A DNA stretch of 5,254 nt. It comes from Burkholderiaceae bacterium (GTDB taxonomy: Bacteria; Pseudomonadota; Gammaproteobacteria; Burkholderiales; Burkholderiaceae). Location of the stretch: the NCBI GenBank assembly GCA_947374315.1, contig CANCBK010000103.1, forward strand, positions 1 through 5,254, given 5' to 3'. Shown here in pieces: positions 1 through 5,254 of this stretch; the first letter of the stretch is position 1, and each line of letters begins with the position of its first letter. Below the pieces are notes generated by a model. It searched no databases. It saw only the letters and a program-made list of their open reading frames with translations, and was not told where the DNA came from. The position numbers and the translations under genes are program-made.

Positions 1-330
1 AAACAAAGCGAGTGGCGCAATATAGCTACGGTCGCCATGAACAATGCTCTTGGCTTGTGTGTCAGCCATTTCCACAATCATCTCCACAAAACACTGGAAG
101 CGACCTGGAACGCCTGGGGTTGCGCGACGCGCTGCAATCAACAAAATGAATACTGCGAGCAAGCCCATGAGGGATGCCCAAAAAATAGTATCTAAATTGA
201 TGATGCTGAAATCGATAATAGAAGCTTGATGCTCACCAGTGCTGGTGAGATTTTGTAAGTGCTCAGAAATGTACGCTGTAGGCGTCATTTGCTCGGCTGC
301 CGCGTGGGCTTGGTTTACTTCGCTAGACAT
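1..330 (-). CDS. atpB: ATP synthase F0 subunit a, N-terminal part (runs off the window)
   Basis: This is the first 110 codons of F0 subunit a, the membrane subunit that forms the proton half-channels next to the c-ring. The frame is open from the ATG at 330 to position 1 and continues outside the window, so the catalytic arginine helix is not seen. The translation begins MSSEVNQAHAAAEQMTPTAY. It continues with an amphipathic stretch (HLQNLTSTGEHQ), then a first membrane segment at about residues 47-67 (TIFWASLMGLLAVFILLIAA), then the family-typical stretch RRATPGVPGRFQCFVEMIVE, and a segment ending in HGDRSYIAPLALF. These match beta/gammaproteobacterial AtpB as I know it. An AAGGA Shine-Dalgarno candidate lies at 342-346, with a rather long 11-base spacer. 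The gene follows the atpI-like gene by 39 bases, as in standard atp operons, and is probably co-transcribed with it. The identification is secure. Only the missing C-terminal two-thirds limits what can be said. Confidence 0.93.
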   Translation of the reverse strand, partial: MSSEVNQAHAAAEQMTPTAYISEHLQNLTSTGEHQASIIDFSIINLDTIFWASLMGLLAVFILLIAARRATPGVPGRFQCFVEMIVEMADTQAKSIVHGDRSYIAPLALF

Positions 331-333
331 CTC

Positions 334-360
334 TTAACTAGTCCTTTGGTTCAATCTCAT
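334..360 (-). other. Possible 8-codon micro-ORF between atpI and atpB
   Basis: Within the 39-base gap between atpI and atpB, ATG at 358-360 opens a frame of eight codons (MRLNQRTS) that ends with TAA at 334-336, three bases before the atpB ATG. An AAGAG sequence overlapping the atpI stop lies six bases upstream of this ATG, and the AAGGA assigned to atpB lies inside the micro-ORF. It could couple atpI and atpB translation, but so short a frame can easily arise by chance. Confidence 0.15.
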
Positions 361-369
361 TTATTACTC

Positions 370-891
370 TTAGCGCCACAACCACGCCAGCCACACACAC
401 TTTAGGGTAAGCACATAAGTCACCAGCAGTGGGACCCAATGCACGCCCGGGATCAAATACGCAACCCCTATAAACAGCATCAAAGTAACGACGATTTTGA
501 TAAATTCGCCCGAAACCAATGCCGCCAAATAATTTCCTGGATTCAATATCTGCGTTTTCTTTGCTAACTCCAGCCTAGTTAAAAACAGGGCTGACGGCAA
601 GACGCTAATTAAACCACCTAAAAAGGCCGACTGAGTATAAAGGCTTACCCCTACCGGCTCCCCAAAAAGTGACCAAATCACCATACTGAGCGCAGTAACC
701 ACTATTTGCGCAGCCAAAATTCTCCAGGGCGACAGCGGGGGGTGCTTAACGGCATTGCTAGCTTGCAGCGCCGTCATTTCCTCTTTACTTAAAACCCGAT
801 ACACCTCTTCTTCGGGCTCATCCCAATCACTTACCTCGGAAAATCGATTTTTTTGAGGAATCAATTTAGCCCCTGAGTTTAATGTGTGCAC
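370..891 (-). CDS. atpI: ATP synthase subunit I (AtpI-like), F0 accessory protein
   Basis: A 173-residue membrane protein directly upstream of atpB, the usual place for AtpI, which is implicated in assembly of the c-ring and possibly in magnesium uptake. About 55 hydrophilic, acidic N-terminal residues (WDEPEEEVYRVLSKEE at about 23-38) precede four predicted membrane helices at about 56-75, 87-106, 130-148 and 152-170. The second helix carries GGLISVLPSALFLTRL and the third begins GEFIKIVVTLMLF, both typical of the AtpI family. The open frame starts with GTG at 889-891, but no clear Shine-Dalgarno sequence precedes it. Alternatives are a TTG at 862-864 (residue 10) with AGGGG five bases upstream, and an ATG at 775-777 (residue 39), which would give 135 residues, near the size of E. 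coli AtpI. The acidic stretch resembles what I recall of other Burkholderiaceae homologues, so the ATG at residue 39 looks too short. Family assignment is good; the exact start is uncertain. Confidence 0.85.
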   Translation of the reverse strand: MHTLNSGAKLIPQKNRFSEVSDWDEPEEEVYRVLSKEEMTALQASNAVKHPPLSPWRILAAQIVVTALSMVIWSLFGEPVGVSLYTQSAFLGGLISVLPSALFLTRLELAKKTQILNPGNYLAALVSGEFIKIVVTLMLFIGVAYLIPGVHWVPLLVTYVLTLKCVWLAWLWR

Positions 892-904
892 TGCAGTAGG
901 TCAA
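876..904 (-). promoter_or_regulatory. Candidate sigma-70 promoter for the atp operon
   Basis: On the minus strand a -35-like TTGACC (899-904, 5 of 6 matches to consensus) is separated by exactly 17 bases from a -10-like TAAACT (876-881, 4 of 6). The start of transcription would be near 869-870, inside the open frame annotated as atpI. If real, it would separate atp transcription from the upstream mnmG-rsmG-parAB unit, and the GTG start of atpI could not be used by this transcript. This rests on motif matching alone; the -10 is imperfect. Confidence 0.35.
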
Positions 905-913
905 ATGTTTTAG

Positions 914-930
914 AGTCATTTCTGATGACT
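914..930. other. Small inverted repeat between parB and atpI
   Basis: Perfect 6-base arms AGTCAT (914-919) and ATGACT (925-930) surround a 5-base loop, one base beyond the parB stop codon. In the direction of the genes it is not followed by a T-run, so it does not look like an intrinsic terminator for parB. Read on the plus strand it is followed by TTTT, but no plus-strand gene precedes it. The stem is short and AT-rich, and may be a weak mRNA-end hairpin or chance. Confidence 0.3.
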
Positions 931-931
931 T

Positions 932-1819
932 TTAAGCCTCGACGCCTAGCTTTTTTAACAAAGAATCCAGCTCATCAAACTGGCTGAAGCGAATTCTGAG
1001 CTCACCCCCTTTGCCCTTGAACTTAAATTCTGCATTTAAGCCGATCAAATCGGCGATTTCCTGAGTTAAACGACGCATATCTGGGTCGCGACTTGGAGCG
1101 CCTCCCTCTGCCTTAGTTTTAGCTTTTTTATCTCCGATCTGGCCGCCAGCGAGCGCTAACGCAGCCGACATTCTTTCGGCCTCACGAACTGATAGTCCTT
1201 GGGCCGCAATTCTTTGCGCCAAAGCTACCTGGCTTGCTCCAGGCAAAGGCAAAAGCGCACGCGCGTGGCCCATATCAATATCGCCTGCTAAGAGCATGGC
1301 TTGTACTGGTTTTGCCAATTGATTTAAGCGCAATAAATTGGTTACAGCACTACGTGACTTGCCCACCGCTTTTGCAGCTTGCTCATGTGTAAAGCCGAAC
1401 TCTTCAATTAACCTTGCAAGGCCCTGAGACTCCTCCAGCGGATTCAAATCTTCGCGCTGCATGTTTTCAACCAAAGCCATTGCTGCAGCAGCTTGATCAT
1501 TGGCACCAGAAACTAAAACAGGAACCTCTTTTAAGCCAGCTAAAGTTGCCGCACGAAAGCGTCGCTCACCCGCAATAATTTCATATTTGCCAGGGGCAAC
1601 CAAGCGCACCAACAATGGCTGCATCACACCTTGCTCGCGAATACTTTCAGCCAATTCTTGCAATGCACCTACTTCCATTTTTTGACGCGGCTGATATTTG
1701 CCGGCCTGCAATGCGGATAACGGTAAACGATTAATTTCAGCTGTGGTTTCTTTTTTCGCCTTGTCGCCCAGCAACGCCTCTAGACCGCGACCCAAACCTT
1801 TTTTCTTTATTGCAACCAT
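932..1819 (-). CDS. parB: Chromosome partitioning protein ParB (CTP-dependent DNA clamp)
   Basis: A 295-residue ParB/Spo0J that binds parS, hydrolyses CTP, spreads along DNA as a sliding clamp and stimulates ParA. The domain order is complete. The N-terminal ParA-contact tail has KKKGLGRGLEALLG (5-18), whose conserved arginine (R11) is expected to stimulate the ATPase. The ParB/CTP-binding domain (about 31-135) has YQPR (42-45), GERRFRA (84-90) and ENMQREDLNPLEE (118-130). A helix-turn-helix follows at about 139-165 (EQAAKAVGKSRSAVTNLLRL), then a central helical region with GHARALL (184-190), a charged low-complexity linker (about 226-247), and the C-terminal dimerisation domain from about 248. 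The ATG at 1819 places the tail motif exactly where the family has it; an AGGA lies 14 bases upstream, farther than ideal. It starts 23 bases after parA and is surely co-transcribed with it. All key residues seem intact, and a matching parS site lies at 3785-3800. Confidence 0.97.
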   Translation of the reverse strand: MVAIKKKGLGRGLEALLGDKAKKETTAEINRLPLSALQAGKYQPRQKMEVGALQELAESIREQGVMQPLLVRLVAPGKYEIIAGERRFRAATLAGLKEVPVLVSGANDQAAAAMALVENMQREDLNPLEESQGLARLIEEFGFTHEQAAKAVGKSRSAVTNLLRLNQLAKPVQAMLLAGDIDMGHARALLPLPGASQVALAQRIAAQGLSVREAERMSAALALAGGQIGDKKAKTKAEGGAPSRDPDMRRLTQEIADLIGLNAEFKFKGKGGELRIRFSQFDELDSLLKKLGVEA

Positions 1820-1842
1820 AATATTTTTATTGTTCCTGGGTT

Positions 1843-2613
1843 TTACATTTGCTTAATGCGTTCAATCATCTCAGCGCCAAACTCTAGATAAGCCTTGGCA
1901 CCACGCGATGACCTATCAAACGCCACCCCAGGAAGCCCGTAGGACGGGGCTTCGGCCAAGCGGACGTTACGAGGAATAATGCTCTTGAATACTTTGTCGC
2001 CAAAGTGCTCAAGCAATTGATCGGAAACTTGTTGTTGTAATGTCATGCGCGCATCAAACATTACGCGCAACAAACCAATGATCACCAAGTCAGGATTTAA
2101 ATTTGCATGTACTTGTTTGATGGTGTTAACCAAATCAGACAATCCTTCCAATGCAAAATATTCACACTGCATTGGGACAATCACGCCATTCGCTGCGCAC
2201 AATCCATTCAATGTTAATAAAGATAGTGCAGGTGGGCAGTCAATCAAAATAAAATCGTAATCATTCGCTACGAGGGCAAGCGCATCCTTCAGTCGTTGTT
2301 CGCGAGAATCTAAATCCACCAACTCAATTTCTGCTCCAGCCAAATCCCGATTTGCTGGCAGCACGTCATAGCCAGAACTCTCACAACGCACTGCAGATTC
2401 TTTCACTGATGCGAGGCCAATCAACACTTGATATACCGTGCTATTAAGATCCGCTTTTTCAATTCCAGATCCCATCGTCGCATTGCCTTGTGGATCCAAA
2501 TCCACCAATAAAACACGCTGCTGATGTCCAGCTAAACCGGCGGCCAAATTCACAGCGGTAGTGGTTTTTCCAACCCCACCTTTTTGATTCGCAATACAAA
2601 ATATTTTGGCCAT
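1843..2613 (-). CDS. parA: Chromosome partitioning ATPase ParA (Soj type)
   Basis: A 256-residue deviant-Walker ATPase that dimerises with ATP, binds nucleoid DNA without sequence preference and is released by ParB, moving origins apart. The motifs are Walker A KGGVGKTT with the signature lysine at K11 and the catalytic-loop K16, switch region VDLDPQGNAT (37-46), and Walker B FILIDCPP (121-128). Two arginines, R189 (in FDARMTL) and R218 (in PRNVRLAEAPSYG), fall at the positions I recall as DNA-binding arginines in Bacillus subtilis Soj. There is no N-terminal helix-turn-helix extension, so this is the short chromosomal type rather than a plasmid P1-type ParA. The ATG at 2613 leads directly into the first beta strand and leaves no room for a later start; only a weak purine-rich AAGAAAAA precedes it. 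The gene lies 24 bases after rsmG and 23 before parB, pointing to a shared transcript. No missing residues were noticed. Confidence 0.97.
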   Translation of the reverse strand: MAKIFCIANQKGGVGKTTTAVNLAAGLAGHQQRVLLVDLDPQGNATMGSGIEKADLNSTVYQVLIGLASVKESAVRCESSGYDVLPANRDLAGAEIELVDLDSREQRLKDALALVANDYDFILIDCPPALSLLTLNGLCAANGVIVPMQCEYFALEGLSDLVNTIKQVHANLNPDLVIIGLLRVMFDARMTLQQQVSDQLLEHFGDKVFKSIIPRNVRLAEAPSYGLPGVAFDRSSRGAKAYLEFGAEMIERIKQM

Positions 2614-2637
2614 AATTTTTCTTAAAAATGTCGTGCT

Positions 2638-3300
2638 TTAAAGGGGTAATTTTCTCACGGGGGATAAGACTAAAAGTCGGCGCTCCACCGCTAAATTCGG
2701 GATCTGCAAGGGCTCGTCGGCGACCAAGCGCCAGTCATCCATACAAACATCCTCTAACTCCTCGTCTGCGCGCTTAGCCTTCATCGCAAAGACTAAGCCA
2801 TCAGACTTGAGAAGGGGGAGGGAAAGCTCTAGAAAATGGGCAAGATTGGTAAATGCCCTAGATATGACCGCATCAAACTGCCCTGGCTGTGATTTCGCCA
2901 CCGCCTCAACACGCTCACTCAAAACTTGAATATTCTTTAAACCTAGTTTGCCGCGCACATGCTGAAGGAACGCCGTCTTTTTACGGATAGCCTCAATCAG
3001 GGTGACGTGCCACTCTGGCTGCAAAATAGCAATCGGGATTGCTGGCAGGCCGCCGCCCGAGCCAAGATCTGCAATTTTGGGGTTTGGCAGGGCTAAAAAT
3101 TGCCGCATTATTGGTAAAACTGTAATAGAATCAATAAGATGCAGACGTACTGAGTTCTTTTCACCCTCAATTGCTGTCAAATTATGCACCTGGTTCCAAC
3201 GGCCCATTTCTTGCAAGAAGAGCTCTAAATCTGCAATATTTGCGGGGCTGAGGTTGAGGCCCAAACCCTCAATCCCCAAAGAAACCAAATCGTTACTCAT
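2638..3300 (-). CDS. rsmG: 16S rRNA (guanine527-N7)-methyltransferase RsmG
   Basis: A 220-residue SAM-dependent methyltransferase (formerly GidB) that methylates N7 of G527 in the 530 loop of 16S rRNA. In other bacteria, loss of this activity gives low-level streptomycin resistance. The family signatures are present: NLTAI (40-44), HLIDS (54-58), the SAM-binding loop [17 protein letters not shown] (76-92), [12 protein letters not shown] (101-112) with the acidic residue expected to contact the ribose, VISRAF (145-150), and MKAKRADEE (173-181). The SAM loop reads GSGGGLP where many homologues have GSGAGFP, a mild variation. The length is close to the 207 residues of E. coli RsmG. The ATG at 3300 overlaps the mnmG stop in ATGAGTAA (8-base overlap), suggesting translational coupling; only a weak AAGAAGAAG precedes it. 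The mnmG-rsmG pairing is widely conserved near bacterial origins. Confidence 0.97.
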   Translation of the reverse strand: MSNDLVSLGIEGLGLNLSPANIADLELFLQEMGRWNQVHNLTAIEGEKNSVRLHLIDSITVLPIMRQFLALPNPKIADLGSGGGLPAIPIAILQPEWHVTLIEAIRKKTAFLQHVRGKLGLKNIQVLSERVEAVAKSQPGQFDAVISRAFTNLAHFLELSLPLLKSDGLVFAMKAKRADEELEDVCMDDWRLVADEPLQIPNLAVERRLLVLSPVRKLPL

Positions 3301-5218
3301 GAGCTTCTTCTTGGGTGCGGCCTAAACCCTTTTTAAGGTGGACCAATAGCAGCGAGAGCGCCGCAGGTGTCACACCAGAAATCCTGCCAGCCTGACCCAA
3401 GGTGCCAGGTTTATGCAGATTCAGTTTTTGCTGCACCTCTTTAGATAAACCAAGAACCTGGGTGTAGTCCAAAGACTCGGGCAAAGGGAAGCTCTCGTTA
3501 TGTTCTTGTCGGGCAATCTCGACCGCCTGCCGATCTATATAACCCTGATATTTAATCGAAATCTCAACCTGATCACTAATTTGCTGAGCCAAACCCAAGT
3601 CATCATCCAGCGCCCCCGAAGACCAAAGACCCTCAGCCAAGCTGGTAACCGCCTCATAAGTAATGCCGGGACGCCTTAAAAGATCAGCCAAACTACATTC
3701 ATGGGAGAGGTCTTGCCCCAAAAGCTCAGAAACAGCCTTTGCTGATGCATGCTTTGGACCAATCCAAATATCTTGTAAACGTGATGTTTCACGTGAAACA
3801 GCCTCCTGTTTCCTGCAAAACGTGTTCCAGCGGTAGTCATCCACCAGGCCAAGCTCTCGCCCAATGGTGGTTAAGCGCATATCTGCATTATCTTCACGCA
3901 AGCTCAAACGGTATTCCGCACGGCTGGTAAACATGCGATATGGCTCCTGAACACCCAAGGTAATGAGGTCATCCACCAAAACACCAATATAGGACTCACT
4001 ACGCTTGGGCAGCCAAGGCTCTTTGCCTTGAGCAGCTAAGCCGGCATTAATACCAGCAAGCATGCCTTGAGCGGCAGCCTCTTCATAGCCTGTTGTGCCA
4101 TTAATCTGTCCAGCAAAGTACAGGCCGGCAATTGCCTTGGTTTCCAAGCTATGGCGCAAGTGACGTGGATCAAAGAAGTCGTACTCAATGGCATAGCCAG
4201 GGCGCACAATTACAGCAGACTCTAACCCGCGAATACTGCGCACCAAGTCCCACTGAACATCAAACGGAAGGCTGGTAGAAATTCCATTAGGGTAAAACTC
4301 GTTTGTTGTTAAGCCCTCTGGCTCCAAAAAGATCTGGTGGCTATTTCTAGAGGCAAAGCGATGAATCTTGTCCTCAATAGAGGGGCAGTAGCGGGGGCCA
4401 ACCCCCTCAATAACGCCCGTATACATTGGGGAGCGATCCAAACCACCCCGAATAATGTCGTGTGTTTGCTCATTCGTATGGGAAATCCAGCAAGGAACCT
4501 GCTTTGGGTGTTGCTCTGGCCGACCCAAATAGGAAAAAACGGGCACAGGATCTAAATCCCCCGGCTGCTCCAACATCACGGAGAAATCAATAGTGCGCCC
4601 ATCAATTCGGGGTGGGGTGCCGGTTTTCAACCTTCCCTGGGGAAGCTTTAACTCTTTCAACCTGGCAGACAGAGAAGCGGCCGCTGGATCACCAGCCCGA
4701 CCACCCGCGTAATTATTTAAGCCCACATGAATCTTGCCATCCAAGAAAGTGCCAGCAGTTAGCACCACCTTCTTGGCCATAAACTTGAGACCCATCTGCG
4801 TCAGCACGCCCTGAACCTCATCGCCCTGTACTAGGAGATCATCTACGGCAGCCTGGAAAAGGGTTAAGTTCTCCTGATTCTCGAGGCGACGACGAATCGC
4901 CGCCTTATATAAAACCCGATCGCCTTGTGCGCGGGTCGCACGAACAGCGGGGCCCTTGCTTGAGTTCAGTATTCGAAATTGAATTCCAGCCTCATCAGTA
5001 GCGGCCGCCATGGCGCCACCCATAGCATCAATCTCTTTAACTAGGTGGCCTTTACCAATACCACCGATTGAGGGGTTGCAACTCATGGCACCTAAATTCT
5101 CAATACTATGGGTAATAAGAAGGGTGTCGCATCCCATGCGTGCAGCCGCGAGGGCGGCCTCGGTTCCGGCGTGACCGCCGCCAACCACAATGACATCGAA
5201 GTTCTTTGAATAACGCAT
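3293..5218 (-). CDS. mnmG: tRNA uridine-5-carboxymethylaminomethyl modification enzyme MnmG (GidA)
   Basis: A 641-residue FAD protein (E. coli MnmG has 629) that acts with the GTPase MnmE to install the cmnm5/nm5 group on U34 of tRNAs reading two-codon boxes. The N-terminal dinucleotide fold shows [12 protein letters not shown] (11-22). Conserved [13 protein letters not shown] (46-58) contains C47, and [11 protein letters not shown] (274-284) contains C278, the counterparts of the two functional cysteines of E. coli MnmG. The second signature [21 protein letters not shown] (365-385) is complete, and the helical C-terminal MnmE/tRNA-contacting domain ends with [20 protein letters not shown] (611-630). 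The ATG at 5218 sits eight residues before the first strand and has GAGG six bases upstream, so the start is well supported. Codons for AVSRETS (473-479) embed a perfect parS palindrome, in a part of the protein that appears variable between families. The gene leads the mnmG-rsmG-parA-parB unit. Confidence 0.98.
   Translation of the reverse strand: MRYSKNFDVIVVGGGHAGTEAALAAARMGCDTLLITHSIENLGAMSCNPSIGGIGKGHLVKEIDAMGGAMAAATDEAGIQFRILNSSKGPAVRATRAQGDRVLYKAAIRRRLENQENLTLFQAAVDDLLVQGDEVQGVLTQMGLKFMAKKVVLTAGTFLDGKIHVGLNNYAGGRAGDPAAASLSARLKELKLPQGRLKTGTPPRIDGRTIDFSVMLEQPGDLDPVPVFSYLGRPEQHPKQVPCWISHTNEQTHDIIRGGLDRSPMYTGVIEGVGPRYCPSIEDKIHRFASRNSHQIFLEPEGLTTNEFYPNGISTSLPFDVQWDLVRSIRGLESAVIVRPGYAIEYDFFDPRHLRHSLETKAIAGLYFAGQINGTTGYEEAAAQGMLAGINAGLAAQGKEPWLPKRSESYIGVLVDDLITLGVQEPYRMFTSRAEYRLSLREDNADMRLTTIGRELGLVDDYRWNTFCRKQEAVSRETSRLQDIWIGPKHASAKAVSELLGQDLSHECSLADLLRRPGITYEAVTSLAEGLWSSGALDDDLGLAQQISDQVEISIKYQGYIDRQAVEIARQEHNESFPLPESLDYTQVLGLSKEVQQKLNLHKPGTLGQAGRISGVTPAALSLLLVHLKKGLGRTQEEAHE
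3785..3800. other. parS: parS centromere site (ParB-binding palindrome) inside mnmG
   Basis: The 16 bases TGTTTCACGTGAAACA are a perfect palindrome and identical to the broadly conserved bacterial chromosomal parS consensus. The site is the expected loading site for the ParB encoded at 932-1819. It lies within the mnmG reading frame at codons 473-478, encoding AVSRET, about 1.2 kb upstream of parA. I found no second copy or close variant elsewhere in the window. In most bacteria parS sites cluster close to oriC, so this also places the region near the origin. Confidence 0.95.
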
Positions 5219-5224
5219 GATTTG

Positions 5225-5250
5225 CCTCAGATAGGGCGATGATCATAGCA
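5225..5250 (-). promoter_or_regulatory. Promoter (extended -10) and ribosome binding site of mnmG
   Basis: On the minus strand the bases TGCTATGAT (5242-5250) form an extended -10 element: TGn followed by TATGAT, 5 of 6 matches to consensus. Transcription would begin near 5235 and give a leader of about 17 bases. The leader contains GAGG at 5225-5228, six bases before the mnmG ATG. Any -35 element would lie beyond the right edge of the window and cannot be judged. This is the likely promoter for mnmG-rsmG-parA-parB. Confidence 0.5.
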
Positions 5251-5254
5251 TTTT

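Noticed and set aside
44..229. Plus-strand open frame of 61 codons at the left end
   Set aside because: It is antisense to the clear atpB N-terminal coding sequence and has no recognisable features.
1932..1953. Strong near-perfect inverted repeat (GAAGCCCGT / ACGGGGCTTC) inside parA
   Set aside because: It falls in codons for the highly conserved EAPSYGLP stretch, which largely dictates the bases, and the arms have an unpaired extra base. A regulatory role is not needed to explain it.
2489..2497. DnaA-box-like TGTGGATCC
   Set aside because: Only seven of nine bases match TGTGGATAA, it stands alone, and it encodes the conserved DPQG motif of ParA. No cluster of boxes or AT-rich unwinding region is present, so there is no case for oriC in this window.
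3002..3325. Plus-strand open frame of 107 codons opposite rsmG
   Set aside because: It lies entirely antisense to rsmG and the end of mnmG, both with full family motifs. Its translation is rich in Cys, Pro, Arg and Lys with no recognisable domain, so it is a shadow frame.
3676..3930. Two small open frames overlapping on both strands around the parS site
   Set aside because: Both lie inside mnmG in other frames, and their similarity around the site (FHVK in each) simply reflects the parS palindrome being read on either strand.
5008..5017. Palindrome CGCCATGGCG in mnmG
   Set aside because: A 10-base GC-rich palindrome is expected by chance in Gly-Ala-Met-Ala coding sequence (GGAMAAA).

Overview
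The window is an ordinary, compact stretch of a bacterial chromosome, all on the minus strand. Transcription runs from high to low coordinates: mnmG (gidA), rsmG (gidB), parA (soj), parB (spo0J), an atpI-like gene, and the first 110 codons of atpB, which leaves the window at position 1. No intergenic gap exceeds about 45 bases. I see no tRNA or rRNA genes, mobile elements or CRISPR arrays. The gene order and protein sequences fit a betaproteobacterium of the Burkholderiaceae. The moderate GC content and slightly AT-leaning codon use suggest Polynucleobacter or a close relative. That placement is inference from memory of gene order and protein style, not from a database search.

Region 5254-3293: a short promoter region with an extended -10 leads into mnmG, a tRNA wobble-uridine modification enzyme. 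Region 3300-2638: rsmG, the 16S rRNA G527 methyltransferase, overlaps the end of mnmG by 8 bases. Region 2613-932: parA and parB, the chromosome partition ATPase and its CTP-dependent centromere-binding clamp. Region 891-1: the start of the ATP synthase operon, with the assembly/accessory subunit I followed by F0 subunit a.

The most informative non-gene feature is a perfect 16-bp palindromic parS centromere (TGTTTCACGTGAAACA) at 3785-3800. It lies inside the mnmG coding sequence, about 1.2 kb upstream of parA. Together with parA and parB it makes a complete ParABS system in the window, and it implies that the region lies close to the chromosomal replication origin, although no oriC or DnaA-box cluster is visible here.

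The first four genes are spaced as one transcription unit (8-base overlap, then gaps of 24 and 23 bases). A candidate promoter overlaps the annotated GTG start of atpI, so the atp operon may start its own transcription there, and the true atpI start codon is uncertain. I found no convincing novel biological system. The remaining findings are modest regulatory or start-site questions.
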